Positions 23,401 to 31,031 of a stretch of DNA of 64,000 nucleotides are shown here, one piece after another. A model generated the notes under the pieces. The model made no database searches, was not told the DNA's origin, and saw nothing but the letters and a program-made list of their open reading frames with translations. Numbering within the stretch: position 1 is the first letter of the stretch; each line of letters starts with the position of its first letter. Origin of the DNA: an uncultured Sulfitobacter sp. (GTDB taxonomy: Bacteria; Pseudomonadota; Alphaproteobacteria; Rhodobacterales; Rhodobacteraceae); contig CANLOQ010000009.1 in assembly GCA_947492925.1 (NCBI GenBank), positions 29,672 to 93,671 of the forward strand. Reading direction: 5' to 3'. Both the position numbers and the translations under genes were made by a program.

Positions 23401-26400
23401 GGCCCCCGGCGCAAGCGTTGCAATGCTGCAGCTATAGAGCGTGCCAAAGAACGGATCGGTGATCGAGATGTTTGTCAGCGTCACAGTGCCGGTGTTCTCG
23501 ACCTCGAAAACAAAATCGATGTTCTGACCGGCAGCGGTAAATCCGGCGGGTGCCTGTTTGTCAAAAACATAGGACGCGGTGCGCGCCGGTCCTATCACCG
23601 TGGCATCATCGGTCTGGTCAATGATCTCGGGCGAGGACAACGTGGCGGTGTTGTCGACCTGACCGCGATCAATGTCGGCCTGCATGACGGTATAGGTAAA
23701 CTGGCAACTGCGGTCGATGCCGCCAGGGGCCAGTGTTGCGATGCTACAGCTAAAGCCGGGATCCAGCACATCCGTCACTGTAAGGCCGGTCAGGGTCTGT
23801 GTCCCGGTGTTCTCCACTTCCATCACATAGATGATCTGGTCATTGACCTGCGCAAAGCTGGTGACATTCGGCTGTTTGTCCAGCGTCGCGGTCTTGGTCC
23901 CTGCCCCTGCGGCAAGGTTCGACGTATAATCATCTGTTGCCGTCTGCTGCGCACCCTGTGCGGGTTGTGCGCGCACCGTGGCCAGGTTGGTAAAGGTCTC
24001 ATCATCCATATTGGCCTGGCTGACGCTGTAGCTGCCCGTGCAGCTTTGGCTGGTGCCCGGCTGAATGTTGCTCAGCACACAGTTCAGGCCCGGAATCAGC
24101 GGATCGGTCACTGTTGCGGTGCGCAGGGTCACATTACCGGGGTTTGAGACCTCAAAGGTATAGCTCAGCGACTGGTTCAGCGCGTTGTATGTTGGCTGGC
24201 CCGTTTTGCTCAGCGCCACCGCAGGTGCCGCCGTGACCGGCACGCTGGCCGCGCTTTCATCGGAGGTAAAGGTCGTGGTCACACCGCCCGTGGTGAAGGT
24301 AAAGCTGGCGGTGGCCACGTTGTCGATGCTGCCGCTGTCCAGCTCGGTCTGGGTGATGGGATTGTTGGTGCTGTTGCGCTCGCCGGTACAGACAAAGCTG
24401 TCGCCGGGATCAAACGGCGTGGGCTGGTTGCAAACCGCAGGTGCGCTCAGCAGGGCATCGTTGATCTGGATCGTGGAGCCGATACGCGAATCGCCCGTGT
24501 TGCGCACCAGAAAGCTGTAGTTGATCGTATCGCCCGTACCGCTGACGCTGGCCGTGCTGGTGGTCTTTTCGACCGAAATGCTGGGATCGAACGTCGGCGC
24601 AATAATCGCGGAGACCTGCGGCGAAACGGTTGGACCGGCGGCGGCAGTCGCGGTGTTGACCACGATGCCCGCATTCACGTCGTCATTGGTCAGCACATAA
24701 TCAGCCGTACAGGTCTGCGTCTGGTTCCGCGTCAACGGGGCGGGAAAGCAGGTGAATGTGCCGATCTTGTCATCGGTGATCGTGATCTCGGTCACACCGA
24801 TATTGGGCCCGATCCGCACATTGCCGGTGTTGCGTACCGCAAAGCTGTAGGTCACGGTGTTGCCGACCGTGAATTGCGCAGGTGCGACCACGGGGGCAGT
24901 CTTGGTCAGGCTGATCGCGGGGTTCTGCACCGCAGGCACCGTCACCGTGTCGGTGTTCGACGTGACCGGCGCAGGGTTTGGCCCCGCTTCGGTTGCGCTG
25001 GCGGTTGCGGTGTTTGTGACGCCACCGTTATTCAGATTGCCCTGCGTCGTGGAATAGACCGCCGAATTACAGATCATGCTGGCACCGGGCACCAGCGTTG
25101 TGGCCGGACAGGTCACGCCGACCCGGTTGTCGTTCACGCTCACGTTCTCAAGGGCGACGTTGCCGGTGTTGGTCAAAAGATAATCATACTCAAGCCCGAC
25201 ACCGCTGGCGTCAAACTGGCTGGGTGATGCCGCATCCAGCGTCTTGTCCAGTGTCAGGCCGACACTGCGCACTGCCGTCACAACAGCGCTGTCGCTTTCG
25301 CTATCGCTTTGCCCGCCCACGGTAACCGTGGCACTGGCGGTGTTTTCAAATGATCCGGTGTCGATGTCATCCTGCATAATGCTGTAGGCCACGGTACAGG
25401 TCACCGCGTTGCCCGGCACGATCGGCCCGGCCGGACAGGTCACCGTGCCCGCCAGCGGGTCAGACACCGCAGGGGCCGCAGGGAACGTGACATTGCCCGC
25501 GTTGCGCAAAACGATCTGGTAATTGATGATATCACCAACCGCGTCATAGGTGCTTTCCAATGCCGTCTTGGTCAGCTCAAGATCCACGTTCAGCGTGGGC
25601 CCCGGCAGCGACACATCATCGGTCTGCGTCAACCGCCCGTCGCGCGGGGTGTCGGCACTGACCGTGACGGTGTTGTCCAGCGTATCGGCGGCATTGGCGG
25701 CAAACCGGTCAACATCCGACTGGCGCACGGTGTAAGTGCCGGAACAGGTGAAATCCTCGGTCGGCAGCAGATCAGGCACATTACACACCAGCGACGGGAT
25801 CAGGCTGTCGCTGACGGTGAAATTGCTCAGCGTGACATCGCCGTCATTGCGGATCAGAAAGCTGTAGGGCACCGTTGTGCCCGCTTCGCCAAAGGCGGTC
25901 AGGGTGGTGCTCTTGTCAACAAACAGAACCGGGCTTGCGGTTGGACCGGTCAGGGTCAGCGTGTCAGTCAGGGTGCCAAGCGAACCGAAATCGGGCACAC
26001 CGATGGCGCTGGCCACATTGGTCACAGCGCCCGCGTCAAAGTCTTCCTGCGTGATCTGATAGGTCGCGGTACAGGTGGCAAAATCTGCCGTCCCGCCCGG
26101 ATTGGTATCCAGTATCGTGGTCTTGTCACAGGAAACCGACGCGATCTTGTCGTCAGAAACGCTCAGTTGTCGGATCGGGACCGACCCGATGTTTGTGACA
26201 ACGTAAGTATAGGTGACCGTCTGCCCCACCGACGTGAACGCCGTCGCATTCGCCGTCTTTTCGATGGTATAGCCCGGGGCCACCGTTTCGATGTTGTTGT
26301 TGCCAAGCGAATTGCCGCGCCGGAAGTCCCAGTAGTTGTCGTTCGGGTCGGTATCAAATACCTGCGATGACGTCTGGCCCGTGCTCAGGATGTTTGCCAA

Positions 26401-26970
26401 CAGCGCCGGATTGGTCGAAGTGAACCACCCGGTGTTGAATGTGTTGTTGCCAAAGCCCTGCACGAACCCGCTTGAGTTGACACCGCTGTTGTCCGTGATC
26501 TCGGTTGTGATGTCCGACCAGTTGCCAACGGTAAAACCGTTGATCCGCAAAAAGATGTCGTCTTCGTCAAACCCGCCGATCTGCGTGTCGCCATCGTAGG
26601 CGGAAAACCGGATGTAGATCTGCGAAATGCCGCCGCCAAAATAATTTGAACAGGTGGAAAACCCGCAATCAAGCGAGATGGGATCGTTGATCGTGAACGG
26701 GTTGCCGCGAAACCGTGAAGGGGTGCCATTGTACTGAAAGCCCCGGAACGCACCTGCGGGATCGGAGAACTGGTAATAAGCATTGCCGTTGGTGCCGACC
26801 ATGACAATCGCCACACCGCCCGCCTGCGGATATTCGTCCGGCAGGCGCAGTCCGGTGCCCGGCACATTGCGCGTGAAATCTGTTGCCACTGCCGGACCTG
26901 ACCACAGTGTTACCACCATTGCCGTCCAGATTGCCGCAACTACAAACCGAAGCACCTTGAAATGCACCAT
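8431..26970 (-). CDS. Giant secreted DUF11-like repeat protein (about 6,180 residues)
   Basis: A single uninterrupted 18.5-kb reading frame. The N-terminus has a signal peptide ([20 protein letters not shown], cleavage near AVA), then a unique domain of about 190 residues with an aromatic and glycine-rich, lectin-like look. About 44 repeats of 105-140 residues follow. Each starts with a [LIV]x[LIV]xK[TS] strand, then a [15 protein letters not shown] strand, a DDxI segment, an LxPG turn and a YxVTQxDxDxG..N.A motif, as in DUF11 surface repeats. After them come two aspartate-rich calcium-binding-like loops (near 9905-10005), another unique domain, a 45th repeat, an SdrD-B-like segment ([17 protein letters not shown]) and a C-terminal region ending [13 protein letters not shown]. 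The frame opens at a GTG at 26973, immediately followed by ATG at 26970; I chose the ATG. The role is probably surface adhesin or fibrous coat; this is inference. Confidence 0.9.
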   Translation of the reverse strand: MVHFKVLRFVVAAIWTAMVVTLWSGPAVATDFTRNVPGTGLRLPDEYPQAGGVAIVMVGTNGNAYYQFSDPAGAFRGFQYNGTPSRFRGNPFTINDPISLDCGFSTCSNYFGGGISQIYIRFSAYDGDTQIGGFDEDDIFLRINGFTVGNWSDITTEITDNSGVNSSGFVQGFGNNTFNTGWFTSTNPALLANILSTGQTSSQVFDTDPNDNYWDFRRGNSLGNNNIETVAPGYTIEKTANATAFTSVGQTVTYTYVVTNIGSVPIRQLSVSDDKIASVSCDKTTILDTNPGGTADFATCTATYQITQEDFDAGAVTNVASAIGVPDFGSLGTLTDTLTLTGPTASPVLFVDKSTTLTAFGEAGTTVPYSFLIRNDGDVTLSNFTVSDSLIPSLVCNVPDLLPTEDFTCSGTYTVRQSDVDRFAANAADTLDNTVTVSADTPRDGRLTQTDDVSLPGPTLNVDLELTKTALESTYDAVGDIINYQIVLRNAGNVTFPAAPAVSDPLAGTVTCPAGPIVPGNAVTCTVAYSIMQDDIDTGSFENTASATVTVGGQSDSESDSAVVTAVRSVGLTLDKTLDAASPSQFDASGVGLEYDYLLTNTGNVALENVSVNDNRVGVTCPATTLVPGASMICNSAVYSTTQGNLNNGGVTNTATASATEAGPNPAPVTSNTDTVTVPAVQNPAISLTKTAPVVAPAQFTVGNTVTYSFAVRNTGNVRIGPNIGVTEITITDDKIGTFTCFPAPLTRNQTQTCTADYVLTNDDVNAGIVVNTATAAAGPTVSPQVSAIIAPTFDPSISVEKTTSTASVSGTGDTINYSFLVRNTGDSRIGSTIQINDALLSAPAVCNQPTPFDPGDSFVCTGERNSTNNPITQTELDSGSIDNVATASFTFTTGGVTTTFTSDESAASVPVTAAPAVALSKTGQPTYNALNQSLSYTFEVSNPGNVTLRTATVTDPLIPGLNCVLSNIQPGTSQSCTGSYSVSQANMDDETFTNLATVRAQPAQGAQQTATDDYTSNLAAGAGTKTATLDKQPNVTSFAQVNDQIIYVMEVENTGTQTLTGLTVTDVLDPGFSCSIATLAPGGIDRSCQFTYTVMQADIDRGQVDNTATLSSPEIIDQTDDATVIGPARTASYVFDKQAPAGFTAAGQNIDFVFEVENTGTVTLTNISITDPFFGTLYSCSIATLAPGATDRTCRTTYQTTQNDVNVGSITNTATASVDAPVGVTDPADQTDTVIIQGPTENAAVVVTKQSTDGSFASASDSEDYTFSVQNTGNVTLTGLTLTDSDLGFTCALDDLLPGATATTCAGGAPVLSATKAFDQGDVDAGSYTNNVTISGQSLVGGTPVSDSDRVTVTGPAQAPALEIEKTTTLVGTFDTLNQSVTYNYRVFNRGNITLTAQISVADDRIATVNCPAPPAAGIAPGAFVDCTATTTISQQNLDDGFVENTASASVTQPVIPQGPGAPTSVTVTSPDDTLRISADQQPALSILKRVKTGSAASYDSIGDLVTFEYVVTNTGNVTTTADITVTDDKIPGTLVCSTAPLAPLASVTCEQDYTADQVALDDGSVTNVATADTVFDGAAVTSAPDSVTINAVQNPSLAIEKTFTGTDNPGVFDLNDTLSYAIVVTNNGNVTIDGPITLTDSLVDFPAGFNCGTLTNNELLPTQTLTCTSTHNVTQNDLDLGAATNVVSATGTFNGTPVTSPSDNAIYPVNAAPSLSLIKEAVPVAGGLSMPGDTVTYRYTVRNTGNVGLIDEILIVDDKIGTRTCKAPAGGGVPPLSTSAPGNEVICLIDYMLTQADVDAGFVTNNATAQTTYASAGSNPTNVVSPNADATVTITETPELTVLKELVTALPNGAAAEQDLTFRITATNSGNQTLRGVTIADPLIPSLSCIVNPGGAAAPANVTLLPDAALVCTGVYRVTQDNVDDQTLTNIATATATDPQGATVSGNDDETVTIEDPRVAMEVVKSTLRPVGPDSDFTAAGETIEFAVSVRNTGNITLQTAEVTDSRTVVPASCSVGPIAPGATDDTCRFTYTVTQADIDAINTDAGGTFGGFVNVANVTATPVNTALDPITGSGEVFVRGPDREPGIRLSKSADVTEITNAGQVVTYSFLIVNAGNITLTDVPQIDDDRIGIFDCAPLPSGGLLPGEAYSCTQPYTVLQSDMDAGQVTNIATVSTPQVDPAPEQTATLTIPAVGDPALSIVKTPSITAGAQVDDVISYSYLVTNEGEFTLSNVTLDDQHQSAAGTVALTFDSETLTRDINTTGTSPDGAGPGVWGTLAPGDQVTFVATYTVTQADVDAEVTLTNTVTATASAPPGRTDPTATDAASVSVEGKAPSLSVTKTVDTSNITSPAVVGQRVPFTITVANTGNQTITGITLTDTFVDAQGDTLALTQAPTLSGGDTDGDGDLDVGETWTYAARFDLTQQAIDAGGFDNTADVTGQDPQGRPVSDSGSSDDVVLDDLPVIGVVKTAQINDGGDGTLDEGDTITYTYVVSNIGSVTVLDVTLSETAFGGTGPVPQPTVTSGGSAIGGDTGLPDIAVGAGPITYNATYTLTQDDINAGSISNQATARGVSPSGDPAEDLSDAASNVPGADDPTVTPFATTASMVVEKRADTSGLQSPPMVGDPVLFTITVANTGNLTLSAPVLTDTLLDGDGLALMLDQTPTLTGGDTRNTGTLDPGETWTYAARFNLTQQAIDAEGLSNSVRADATAPGGTPVSDTSDDDAGVTDGSGDGDPTNDPTLVPITAEPAFNLLKTAVLNDGGDGSADANDTITYTYTVTNTGTQTLFDVTVAETTFSGTGTAPEPVYVSGGVALGGAAAVLDLPVGNTPMVFSATYRLTQEDIDAGEVTNQATANLRDTDGTALSDPSDPSDPGGDAPTQTPLTRTPAVQTVKLATPSLSTPVREGDFIDYRITLANIGNVTLTSPTLDDQLSDANGTPLMLTSGPTFEGGDNNGNGRLDVGETWAYGARYVLSQAAIDAGGVSNTVTGSALDPDGISVSDISDDGNGLPGDSDPTVTPVTRTPAIGLVKTATLDTGADGVASEGDRITYTYTLSNLGNVSVLDITLTETTFSGTGGAPVPALISGGAAIGGGAASDLPVGSTPMVFEATYTLTQQDVDAGQISNEALASGTGPDGNPVTDASDNATPGAGAQRPTVVTLPGAPGLRVVKTAITSGLANPVVAGNQITFVITAENTGNVSLSNVALSDTFQRRDGTPLSLAPTLNGGDGGTAGVIDVGETWEYRATYALTQEDIDAGGVRNSATVDATAPGGIPVRDTSDNGVPGDGNTEDDPTVVPVTGAPAITMVKELGAGASVPFDTEGQLIPFDFVVTNTGTVTLTAPITIDDPLIDAQGLGGVTCPAPPLAPGAQITCMGSYAVQQQDLDDGSFVNSATASVTQPLVPANPGDPTVQTITTDPSGVTVAATQTATLVATKAIAPGSATNFAAVGDQITYLFTVTNTGNVTAPGAVTVDDDQIGTGLTCDPGPVAPGDSVSCTHVWTAEQADLDAGSVTNIATAQTVIDGTPVVSDPVSATAPAVQSQSLGFTKTLTSAVPDQFDVGTVLSYAFEVTNTGNVTVDGPITIQDTLAADAACPALPNNVLLPNTSVTCEGTYTLTAGDLELGSTTNVATASGTIDGAPITSPSDSAIYPVGAAPAISLTKTAVPADVTFAAVDDVITYSFTITNTSLVGLTENILIDDNRIGTPFVCYDAAVEGVFGVGASFTCTADYLATQDDLDAGFVTNEAVASTVFAPGTPNETPVLSPAATATVEAVPAPALTLLKELVAPPAAVEAGDMLTYRITATNTGNQTLSAVSITDGMIPALNCTYQGTAAPANVTLAPTEALICEGSYTVAQSDVDAQELVNMADAMGQSPQGVNVIDNAQVPAPIAAADPALEVIKTLEPVVGANQPAFAAEGDVIRFRLTARNTGNVTLNSILLTDERTTSPASCSVRSLLPDQENRSCIVAYTVTQEDVDAVNGTAPVFGGFVNRANGTAVANTPAATRVEDDADLFVRGPDHAPAFAMEKTADVSQVTAAGDTITYSYLVTNTGNITLTAQPVVTDDKIANVNCPAVPTGGLAPGDSLRCEAQYTVLIEDLDAGSITNIARVSSVQVPLPATPGPETDTATVAAVSNPLLTLTKTADATTDLIAGQDITYTYLATNAGNVTLRNVALDDQHTSAAGTVALPVGGDTLDTDAAPTGDSSDTGQDGIWDTLAPGDVARFTATYTVTQADIDAGEVISNTATVTATPPGTAGPVQVSTTRTVTPATGTPSLEVIKTVDLSATSTPPIAGETLSYTITVENTGNQSLIDVELVDTFRRLDDMIVALTNPPVLTGGDGGESGVLEVDEIWTYTASHVLSQGDIDAGGVSNQAVANATTRNGTDVTDRSDDNVPANGTDNPTVTPIAPTPGIEGEKTVLSGTPEEGARIEFEIVVRNTGNVSLAGVGVASDRLTRLDGTVLSLDAAPVFAGASLGSAAGDLLPGEEARYRAAYTLTQGDIDAGGVRNSATVTGTPPGAAPITDVTDNGIDTDGNTVDDPTEFTVPRAPDLSVTKRLAAGGPVTYATEGQLLTYDFIVRNTGNVTLQGPVTISDPRLTAGGGSVTCNPVPFGGLAPDAELTCEGTYAVRQQDIDDGQIVNTATASSDGVTSDPSSVTTPAQQTPALTLVKTPDSLPSADFITGAQVNFTYVTTNSGNTTITAPITVTDNLIPAANITCETFPTGGILPGGTYTCEGVYTVTATDVDLGSVTNLASATDGTTTSPLTSATIPNESTPALSIVKTAAEGATFAELGDTLSYTFTVTNSGTRAFAAPVTVTDTLIGEIVCFTPTTEDPDFISGEVAVCTANYVVTQADLDRGDVLNEAFAQTIFGADSTPVTSPPSAVTVAASLMPALTLEKVAAPLPVVGAGQTLTYTLTATNTGNQTLRNVVIRDDMLDGFECQQDVLERDGTLVCTGTAVVTQADIDRGDITNVATATGVTPQGGPVETTRTLVIETPVAAPALTLSKTATPDPFGAPGTTLTYLFEVRNTGNVTLSDLVVTDVMDAAYACEIQTLAPGDINNDCTFARVVTQADQDAGMISNTASVAGTAPGGVPVNATDTLQIAGPTVEGAIEATKTVGNVLPVVGNVLPYTLTVENTGNASLRNVVITDEMTDLSGNVVTLDSPFALDPASDTGNDRVLSVGEIWTYSAARTLTGGDLAAGGLSNQVTVVARTPSGASVFDVSDNGIDSDGNTTNDPTLYLLPVAPVQPVLDVVKTLATGGQLPGDVVSFTITATNTGDIDISDLQVTDTMTRLDGTPVAAQTVPVAVPATLNPGQAAVWTVTHELTQADIDAGGLSNTARVDGTGPAGQLVTDVSDNGNDGDGNTTDDPTVLIIEQLPPDYTILKVVEQEGAAVGDEVIFLVTVSNTGGQTLTGLALTDTLSDLQGENTREIPLAFAGNDGAPASPEGTLAPGERATYRATVTLTQADIDGGGLSNVVTGVAAGPDGVPIDRQSGNGGGEDGPTVLPIEALPSFDVVKSAAEGELLFPTIERVQFTITVTNTGNVTQTGIAVTDDLQAFLAPATLLSETYPVETSATGFGEGAVNPGYDGVSDTSLLGEGAVLAPGEVGTITVTLVYGTAPGQPGAPNTAAAVSDQLTEPTTGEVIVLTTDQDGDGIPDRLESATADRDGDGIPDREDYDPTGVFYCEDDGRILTGGSVSISGNGFTQTGIGTSGPITVVRDGSKGSYQFFATQAGTYRIGLTYPATTSPSVDRLSLGDLDMTSFLPDNPGVIGAGPAGDTGLLSDNTAAANPFYTSFTVQAGDPIVINNNIPVRDCDRVVDVNATKAADRQTAVFGETVNFVMSFTNQTDVTVTNGRFVDTLPAGLIYTPGTARIDGAPVEPFVDGRRLEWRGDLAGGQTLEIRIATRVARTGRFGVLTNRTFLENRFGRPISNVAEADVRIDPEHVFDCSDVIGRVFHDRNGNGYQDGPGTLREAIIEDSYIGDGKFGKLPQTPARDDRSEPGVAGVRLVTPDGILITTDEYGRYSLPCAALPRNIGSNFMLKLDTRTLPTGFYVASENPRVVRLTAGKMAKLNFALEQGQIVDIDLTAAAFGKGVATPAAGLAAAVDGLIAQVADKEPALRLTYALGQGEDAALARARIKAVETLIRSRWPGRGGARLVIEKTIAKTR
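9905..10005 (-). other. Aspartate-rich calcium-binding-like segment in the giant protein
   Basis: Here the giant protein reads [13 protein letters not shown] followed by [15 protein letters not shown], two copies of the thrombospondin type 3-like DxDGDGxxD calcium loop. The segment sits between the last tandem DUF11-like repeat and the C-terminal unique domains, so it may act as a Ca-dependent stiff linker next to the cell-surface end. The calcium role is inferred from the motif. Confidence 0.7.
11200..13310 (-). repeat. Diverged, shortened third block A'' of the giant gene (repeats 36-41)
   Basis: Six repeats echo blocks A and A' with some members missing. Repeat 36 resembles 11 and 26 ([19 protein letters not shown]), 38 resembles 14 and 29 (long loop before a late Cys), 39 resembles 15 and 30 ([15 protein letters not shown]), and 41 resembles 19 and 34. 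Assignment by eye is less secure than for the A/A' pair. Confidence 0.55.
13735..17060 (-). repeat. Higher-order repeat block A' of the giant gene (repeats 26-34)
   Basis: This block repeats the order of block A, repeat by repeat. The sixth member has [14 protein letters not shown], against [13 protein letters not shown] in block A. The eighth has [13 protein letters not shown], against [13 protein letters not shown]. Protein identity by eye is only moderate, so the duplication is old; no long identical DNA was noticed. Confidence 0.75.
17060..19970 (-). repeat. Alternating two-repeat units in the giant gene (repeats 19-25)
   Basis: Here two repeat subtypes alternate. One carries [32 protein letters not shown]; the other carries [19 protein letters not shown] and [10 protein letters not shown]-type segments with SGGxAIGG. 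Three full pairs plus a half pair can be read (repeats 19/20, 21/22, 23/24, 25). These repeats lack the cysteine pair present in most others. The block overlaps the end of block A by one repeat. Confidence 0.7.
19590..22890 (-). repeat. Higher-order repeat block A of the giant gene (repeats 11-19)
   Basis: Nine consecutive DUF11-like repeats here match, in the same order, nine repeats at about 13735-17060. Shared idiosyncrasies include the VTQPxxPxxPGxPT linker in the first repeat and the NAxYPVxAAP linker between the third and fourth. Others are the long loop with VFVRGPD before the seventh and the [13 protein letters not shown] segment in the eighth. Boundaries are approximate, placed at the start of each lysine-containing first strand. 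Confidence 0.75.
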
Positions 26971-27080
26971 CACTCGCCCGCACCTTTAGCGTCCGTTGCC
27001 GGACCACGTTCACCCAAAACGGAAAAGGGCACGGCTACCCCGCACAGTGCCACCCCAGCCCCCGCAGCTGTATGTTCCTT

Positions 27081-27096
27081 ATCACCGAGCGGTGAT
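27081..27096. promoter_or_regulatory. Interrupted palindrome upstream of the giant gene, candidate operator
   Basis: ATCACCG and CGGTGAT form 7-bp perfect arms around a 2-bp spacer, 110 bp upstream of the giant gene start and 385 bp upstream of repA. Its size fits a dimeric regulator site. Nothing in the sequence identifies the regulator. Confidence 0.4.
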
Positions 27097-27317
27097 TCAA
27101 TGAGAAGTTGCAGGGCTTATTCCCCCCCAAGTTCAACCGGAAGTGCGGCAGTGATGACACATATTTTGCGCAAATCGCGTCACCCCCTTGAACGTGCAAA
27201 AGGCACGAATCTGGGCGAGATCTGCGAAATCAAGTTCAAAAGCAGTCTCTAATATGGTGAATTGAGGTTGGTTTGGCGTTATTTTACGGCCCATCCACGC
27301 ACTTGCCGTCCGCACAG

Positions 27318-27340
27318 CTTATCCACAGGTTGGGGATAAG
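27318..27340. promoter_or_regulatory. DnaA box inside an inverted repeat upstream of repA
   Basis: TTATCCACA at 27319-27327 is a perfect match to the E. coli DnaA-box consensus TTATNCACA. Its left part (CTTATCC) is mirrored by GGATAAG at 27334-27340, giving 7-bp arms. It lies about 155 bp before the chosen repA start and could serve DnaA loading or repA operon autoregulation. The match is seen; the function is inferred. Confidence 0.55.
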
Positions 27341-27481
27341 CCCGCGCCGATCCCCAGATGATGCGGTGGCGTATGGTGGCATCGAATCGTTGATAAGTCT
27401 TGCGCGATGGGGTTCTCTTGGCTAAAGAAACGAAAAACAAAGCGCTATCGCATAAGAGCGTTACTACAAAAGAGAGCAGTC

Positions 27482-28657
27482 GTGGCCCAGAATGTCACCA
27501 TAAATGCCCGTATCCGTGCCAATGCTGAAACGCTGGCCGGGGCGCTGGAAACCCACATGCAAACGGTGTTCGCACCGGATGCCCGCAAGGAATTGCGCCT
27601 GTTTTCCGCCGGTGAGGCCGCCGATCTTCTGAACATTTCAACCAGTTTTCTGCGCAAGCTGCATTTTGACGGCAAGATCGCGGATGTCCACACCACACCC
27701 GGGGGGCGGCGGCACTATTCCGCGTCCGATCTGGCGGGCATTCGCACCACGCTTGAAGCAACGGCCAAGACCAAGGGCAGCTATCTGCGCGGGCGCCGTC
27801 CGGGGGATGCGCTGCAGGTGCTCTCCTTTCTGAATTTCAAAGGCGGTTCGGGCAAGACGACCTCGGCGGTCCATGCTGCCCAGCGTCTGGCCCTCAAGGG
27901 TTACCGCGTGCTGTGCATCGACGTTGATCCGCAGGCCTCGCTGACCACGCTTTTCGGATACCGGCCCGAGTATGATTTCCTCGACTCCGGCACCGTCTAC
28001 GATGCCATCCGCTACGAAGACCCCCTGCCCCTTTCTGCTGTGATCCAGAACACCTTTTTTCACGGCATTGATCTGGCCCCCGGCGGGCTGATGTTGCAGG
28101 AATTCGAACACGAGACGCCGCAAGCGCTGATCAACAACACACCGCCGCCCTTCTTTGCACGGCTGGCAACCGCGATCAGCGAGGTTGAGCAGGATTATGA
28201 CGTGGTGATCTTTGATTGCCCGCCGCAGCTTGGCTATCTGACGATGTCGGCGCTTTGTGCGTCAACCGGCGTGCTGATCACCGTGGTACCCAACATGCTT
28301 GATGTCGCTTCCATGTCGCAGTTTCTGCAGATGAGCGCGGATTTGCTGGATGTCGTCTCGGGTGCCGGCGCGTCAATGGAATTTGATTTCCTGCGCTTTC
28401 TAATCAACCGGTATGAGCCGAACGACGGGCCGCAACAGCAGGTCCTTGCCTTTCTGCGCCAGCTTTTCGCGGATGAGGTGATGGTGGCACCGATGCTGAA
28501 ATCCACCGCAATCTCGGATGCCGGGCTGACCCACCAGACAATTTATGAAGTGGACCGCGCGCAGTTTCACCGCAACACTTATGACCGTGCGGTCGATTCA
28601 CTCAATCTTGTGAACGATGAGATTGAAACGCTCATTCAGAAAGCATGGGGGCGCTGA
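27482..28657 (+). CDS. repA: RepA, ParA-type plasmid partition ATPase of a repABC cassette
   Basis: RepA is the ATPase that moves and separates replicon copies and, with RepB, represses its own operon. The 391-residue product has a MerR-like helix-turn-helix near residues 40-65 (RLFSAGEAADLLNISTSFLR). The deviant Walker A motif FKGGSGKTT follows at about residues 119-127, the Walker A' strand VLCIDVDPQASLTTLFG next, and the Walker B strand VVIFDCPPQLG near residue 240. I chose GTG 27482 because AAAGAGAG lies just upstream and the protein then has normal RepA length. The longer reading from ATG 27407 adds 25 basic residues with no ribosome site. The stop overlaps the repB start (TGATG). Family assignment is very secure; the exact start is less so. 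Confidence 0.95.
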   Translation: MAQNVTINARIRANAETLAGALETHMQTVFAPDARKELRLFSAGEAADLLNISTSFLRKLHFDGKIADVHTTPGGRRHYSASDLAGIRTTLEATAKTKGSYLRGRRPGDALQVLSFLNFKGGSGKTTSAVHAAQRLALKGYRVLCIDVDPQASLTTLFGYRPEYDFLDSGTVYDAIRYEDPLPLSAVIQNTFFHGIDLAPGGLMLQEFEHETPQALINNTPPPFFARLATAISEVEQDYDVVIFDCPPQLGYLTMSALCASTGVLITVVPNMLDVASMSQFLQMSADLLDVVSGAGASMEFDFLRFLINRYEPNDGPQQQVLAFLRQLFADEVMVAPMLKSTAISDAGLTHQTIYEVDRAQFHRNTYDRAVDSLNLVNDEIETLIQKAWGR

Positions 28658-29607
28658 TGGCACGCAAAGGCATTCTAACCGGTACGACAGGCACGGCCAA
28701 ACCCCCTGCCCGCCCCAAAGCCGCGCCGCGCGGTGCCGTGGGCGCGCTGCAATCCTCGCTGACCAAGCTGCAGGAAAACGCGGTTCAGGAAATCGACAGC
28801 GGGCTGATTGATGATGCGGGGTTCGAGGACCGGCTGGGCATCGACAGCGCCGCGCAACGGCAATTGCGCGCCAGTCTTGAGACCTACGGCCAACAGGTGC
28901 CCGTGCTGTTGCGGCCCCACGCCAAAACCCCGGGCCGGTTCGAGATTGTCTATGGCCGCCGCCGTCTGGCCGCGCTCAAGGATCTGGGCCTGCCGGTCAA
29001 GGCGATGGTGCGCCAGCTGGACGATCACGCGCTGGTCATGGCGCAAGGGCAGGAAAACACCGCGCGGCAGGACCTGTCTTTCATCGAAAAGGCCAGCTTT
29101 GCCGCGCAACTGAAATCAGCCGGTTATGAACGGCAGACAATCGCGGACGCGCTGAGTATCGATTTGCCCATGCTCAGCCGCATGCTGACCGTGGGCGAGG
29201 CGTTTGACCTGAAATTCCTGCGCCAGATCGGGGCCGCCCCCGGCATCGGACGCGACCGCTGGCTGGCGCTGGTCAAGCTGGTCAAGGATCCCGCCGCCCG
29301 TGCGCGCGCGGGCAATTACATGCGCACACCAGATTTTGGCGCAATGGATTCAGACGCGCGGTTCAATGCCGTGTTTGAGCGCGCAACGGGCAAGACGGCT
29401 GGCAAACAGACCAAGGCCCGCGCGTCTTCTGCACGCGCTTTGCGCACAAGCAAAGGGCAGGCGCTGGCAGAACTGCGCACCACCGGCAAGGGTGTCACAA
29501 TGACCCTGCCCTCCCGCAACGCCGAAGGGTTTGACGACTGGTTCGCACAGCACGCCGAAACCCTGATGCAAGAAATTCACGACCGCTGGAAAAAAGAACG
29601 GTCCTGA
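28657..29607 (+). CDS. repB: RepB, ParB-type centromere-binding partition protein
   Basis: This 316-residue protein begins MARKGILTG, the usual RepB opening. It has a ParB nuclease-like N domain at about residues 50-150, with YGRRRLAALKDLG and the ENTARQDLSFIEKASFA arginine-patch region. The adjacent helix-turn-helix segment is YERQTIADALSIDLPMLSRM. RepB binds parS-type palindromes and is loaded by RepA to segregate the replicon. The start overlaps the repA stop by 1 bp, so translation is coupled; a start 12 bp further upstream inside repA is possible but less likely. The C-terminus ends in a lysine-rich helix (HDRWKKERS). The partition partner and position all fit a normal repABC operon. Confidence 0.95.
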   Translation: MARKGILTGTTGTAKPPARPKAAPRGAVGALQSSLTKLQENAVQEIDSGLIDDAGFEDRLGIDSAAQRQLRASLETYGQQVPVLLRPHAKTPGRFEIVYGRRRLAALKDLGLPVKAMVRQLDDHALVMAQGQENTARQDLSFIEKASFAAQLKSAGYERQTIADALSIDLPMLSRMLTVGEAFDLKFLRQIGAAPGIGRDRWLALVKLVKDPAARARAGNYMRTPDFGAMDSDARFNAVFERATGKTAGKQTKARASSARALRTSKGQALAELRTTGKGVTMTLPSRNAEGFDDWFAQHAETLMQEIHDRWKKERS

Positions 29608-29652
29608 ATATGAGGAAGTAGAAACTGACAGGAGGCACGACCCCAAGACCGC

Positions 29653-29688
29653 AAAAGAAAAGCCCCCCAGGACGGATCCCGGAAGGCC
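29653..29688 (-). terminator. Rho-independent terminator of the counter-transcribed RNA
   Basis: On the minus strand GGCCTTCCGGGA pairs, with several G-U pairs, across a 4-nt loop with TCCTGGGGGGC, giving an 11-bp stem. TTTTCTTTT follows. The hairpin can also form in the repBC mRNA, where it could influence read-through into repC. Confidence 0.75.
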
Positions 29689-29705
29689 AATCTTAGACTT
29701 CGCAC
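29653..29705 (-). ncRNA. Counter-transcribed RNA (incA-like) between repB and repC
   Basis: In repABC replicons a small antisense RNA between repB and repC lowers RepC synthesis and sets copy number and incompatibility. Here the 182-bp repB-repC gap carries, on the minus strand, a consensus -35 (TTGACA, complement of 29734-29739) and a -10-like CTATCT (29711-29716) spaced by 17 bp. About 50 bp downstream lies a strong GC-rich hairpin followed by a T-tract. The predicted transcript is about 50 nt, the usual size for these RNAs. The 5' end is estimated from the promoter; no RNA data are available. Confidence 0.8.
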
Positions 29706-29710
29706 CTTTG

Positions 29711-29739
29711 AGATAGCCCCAATGATTCGCCTCTGTCAA
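29711..29739 (-). promoter_or_regulatory. Promoter of the counter-transcribed RNA
   Basis: Read on the minus strand: TTGACA, a 17-bp spacer, then CTATCT. The -35 is perfect and the -10 is moderate. It points away from repC into the repB-repC gap, as in other repABC cassettes. Confidence 0.7.
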
Positions 29740-29789
29740 CTCCGCCCGTAAGGGCAGGGGCCCGATAATGCTGTCTTTCGTGAAATTGA

Positions 29790-30878
29790 ATGAAACATGC
29801 GTCCCAAGTGCAACTTGGGCGGCCCCAACCGGCTGTCCAAACCCCATCCAGCGACGGCCCGGACAAGTGGCATTTGCTAGATCAACTGACCAAGGCAGCG
29901 ACAGATTTTGACCTGTCCCACCGAACGCTCGCGGTCCTAAAGGCGCTGCTTGGCTTTCTGCCCGGCCGCGCCATTCCACAGGGCCCGGGGGCGATTGTTT
30001 TTCCGTCAAACGCCACCCTTTCGCGGCGGCTGTCCGGCATGCCCGAAAGTACCCTGCGCCGCCATCTGGCCCATCTGGTGCGCAGCGGTGTTGTCAGCCG
30101 TCACGACAGCCCCAATCGCAAACGCTATGCCCGCCGTCGCGGCACGGATGTGGCGCTGGCCTTTGGCTTTGATCTGACCCCACTGCGTGCAATGGCAGCC
30201 GAACTTGACTGCCGCGCCGCCGCCCATGACGCAGAACACGCCCGCCTGCATATTCTGCGCGATCAGGTTCTGTTGCTGCGGGCTGCGCTGGTGGACAAAG
30301 GCGGGCAGGCAGCGCTGGTCGAGGAAGCGACAAGGCTCCTGCGCCGCAAGGCTCAATTTGATGCGCTGTCCCGGATGCACAAGAAGCTTTCAGAGGCTGT
30401 GGACAAAGCCCCGGAACCTGCAACCCCATCGGATGAATTGAGCGCCCCTTACGACCAGAATGAGCGGCACATACAGACTTCAGATAAACCTATATTTGAA
30501 TCTTTTGGGAAAGATGTGCGTGAGCTGAGCACTGATGACACAAGCCTTGAACGGCCCGTCTCTCTTGCCGATGTGCAGCAGAACTGCACCGCAGCCACCG
30601 CGTTCTTTCCAGACAGCCTTCGGGATTGGCGAGATGTCGTGCAAACCGGAGAAAGGCTTACCCCGATGCTTGGGATAGACGCACACGTGCTGGCGCAGGC
30701 ACGTCGTATAATGGGGCTGGAACGAGCAAGCATTGTGGTGCTTTGCATCCTTGAACGGATCAATCACATCCGATCCCCCGGTGCGTATCTGCGGCATTTG
30801 TGTAAACTAGCAGAGAATGGAGAGTTTTCGGTCTGGCCGATGCTTCGGGCGCTGTCAGGTCGCGAAATTGTCAGCTGA
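29790..30878 (+). CDS. repC: RepC, replication initiator of the repABC cassette
   Basis: RepC binds the origin, which lies inside its own gene, and starts replication; it is limiting and acts mainly in cis. The 362-residue protein shows the RepC signature at about residues 45-115: HRTLAVLKALLGFLP, FPSNATLSRRLSGMPESTLR and SRHDSPNRKRYARR, a winged-helix DNA-binding region. The C-terminal winged helix follows after a low-complexity linker (residues about 205-260) that coincides with an AT-rich DNA stretch. It is somewhat shorter than the 400 or so residues common in rhizobial RepC. Codons 5-10 contain a perfect inverted repeat (29803-29819) that could hide the translation start. No good Shine-Dalgarno sequence precedes the ATG, which fits a tightly controlled gene. 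Confidence 0.95.
   Translation: MKHASQVQLGRPQPAVQTPSSDGPDKWHLLDQLTKAATDFDLSHRTLAVLKALLGFLPGRAIPQGPGAIVFPSNATLSRRLSGMPESTLRRHLAHLVRSGVVSRHDSPNRKRYARRRGTDVALAFGFDLTPLRAMAAELDCRAAAHDAEHARLHILRDQVLLLRAALVDKGGQAALVEEATRLLRRKAQFDALSRMHKKLSEAVDKAPEPATPSDELSAPYDQNERHIQTSDKPIFESFGKDVRELSTDDTSLERPVSLADVQQNCTAATAFFPDSLRDWRDVVQTGERLTPMLGIDAHVLAQARRIMGLERASIVVLCILERINHIRSPGAYLRHLCKLAENGEFSVWPMLRALSGREIVS
29803..29819 (+). promoter_or_regulatory. Hairpin in the first codons of repC
   Basis: CCCAAGT and ACTTGGG form a perfect 7-bp stem with a 3-nt loop, starting 13 nt after the repC ATG. In the mRNA it could hinder initiation or pausing, in concert with the antisense RNA. The function is inferred. Confidence 0.45.
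30465..30516. other. AT-rich stretch inside repC, candidate oriV
   Basis: This short segment (for example CAGATAAACCTATATTTGAA) is clearly more AT-rich than the rest of repC and encodes its linker. In studied repABC replicons the origin lies within repC at such an AT-rich stretch, so this is the best oriV candidate here. Confidence 0.5.
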
Positions 30879-30949
30879 CAATCTAAATCTCATAACAAAT
30901 TCAGTGTGTTAAAGCTCAATCACTCTGACAATCCCGGCTTTCCGTCTGA

Positions 30950-30963
30950 TTTTGCGCGCAAAA
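30950..30963. other. Perfect 14-bp palindrome downstream of repC, candidate parS
   Basis: TTTTGCGCGCAAAA is perfectly self-complementary and lies 71 bp after the repC stop. Rhodobacterales repABC modules carry centromere palindromes within or beside the operon, so this may be the RepB binding site. It does not match the rhizobial GTTNNNNGCNNNNAAC form exactly. I saw no second full copy in the window. Confidence 0.5.
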
Positions 30964-31031
30964 CTGCGCTGTACACCCGAAGTTAAAGAATGGCCACTAC
31001 CAGAACCCAAACGTATGAAGGAGCCTTGCGG

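Larger units (their letters stand above)
26971..27481. other. Intergenic region between the giant gene and repA
   Basis: This stretch of about 510 bp separates the divergent giant gene (minus) and repA (plus), so it should hold both promoters. I see a 16-bp interrupted palindrome at 27081-27096 and a DnaA-box/inverted repeat at 27318-27340. I found no convincing -35/-10 pair for either direction. A longer reading of repA from ATG 27407 would extend into the right end but has no Shine-Dalgarno sequence. No other coding sequence is convincing. Confidence 0.6.

Noticed and set aside
13885-24147. Very long open frames on the plus strand opposite the giant gene (about 730, 950 and 730 codons)
   Set aside because: They are shadows of the strongly codon-biased, GC-rich repeat gene on the minus strand. 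The encoded peptides are rich in Arg, His and Gly and show no folds, signal peptides or ribosome sites.
27407-27481. N-terminal extension of RepA from ATG 27407
   Set aside because: No ribosome site, and the extra 25 residues are unlike RepA N-termini. GTG 27482 with AAAGAGAG upstream fits better, although the ATG cannot be fully excluded.
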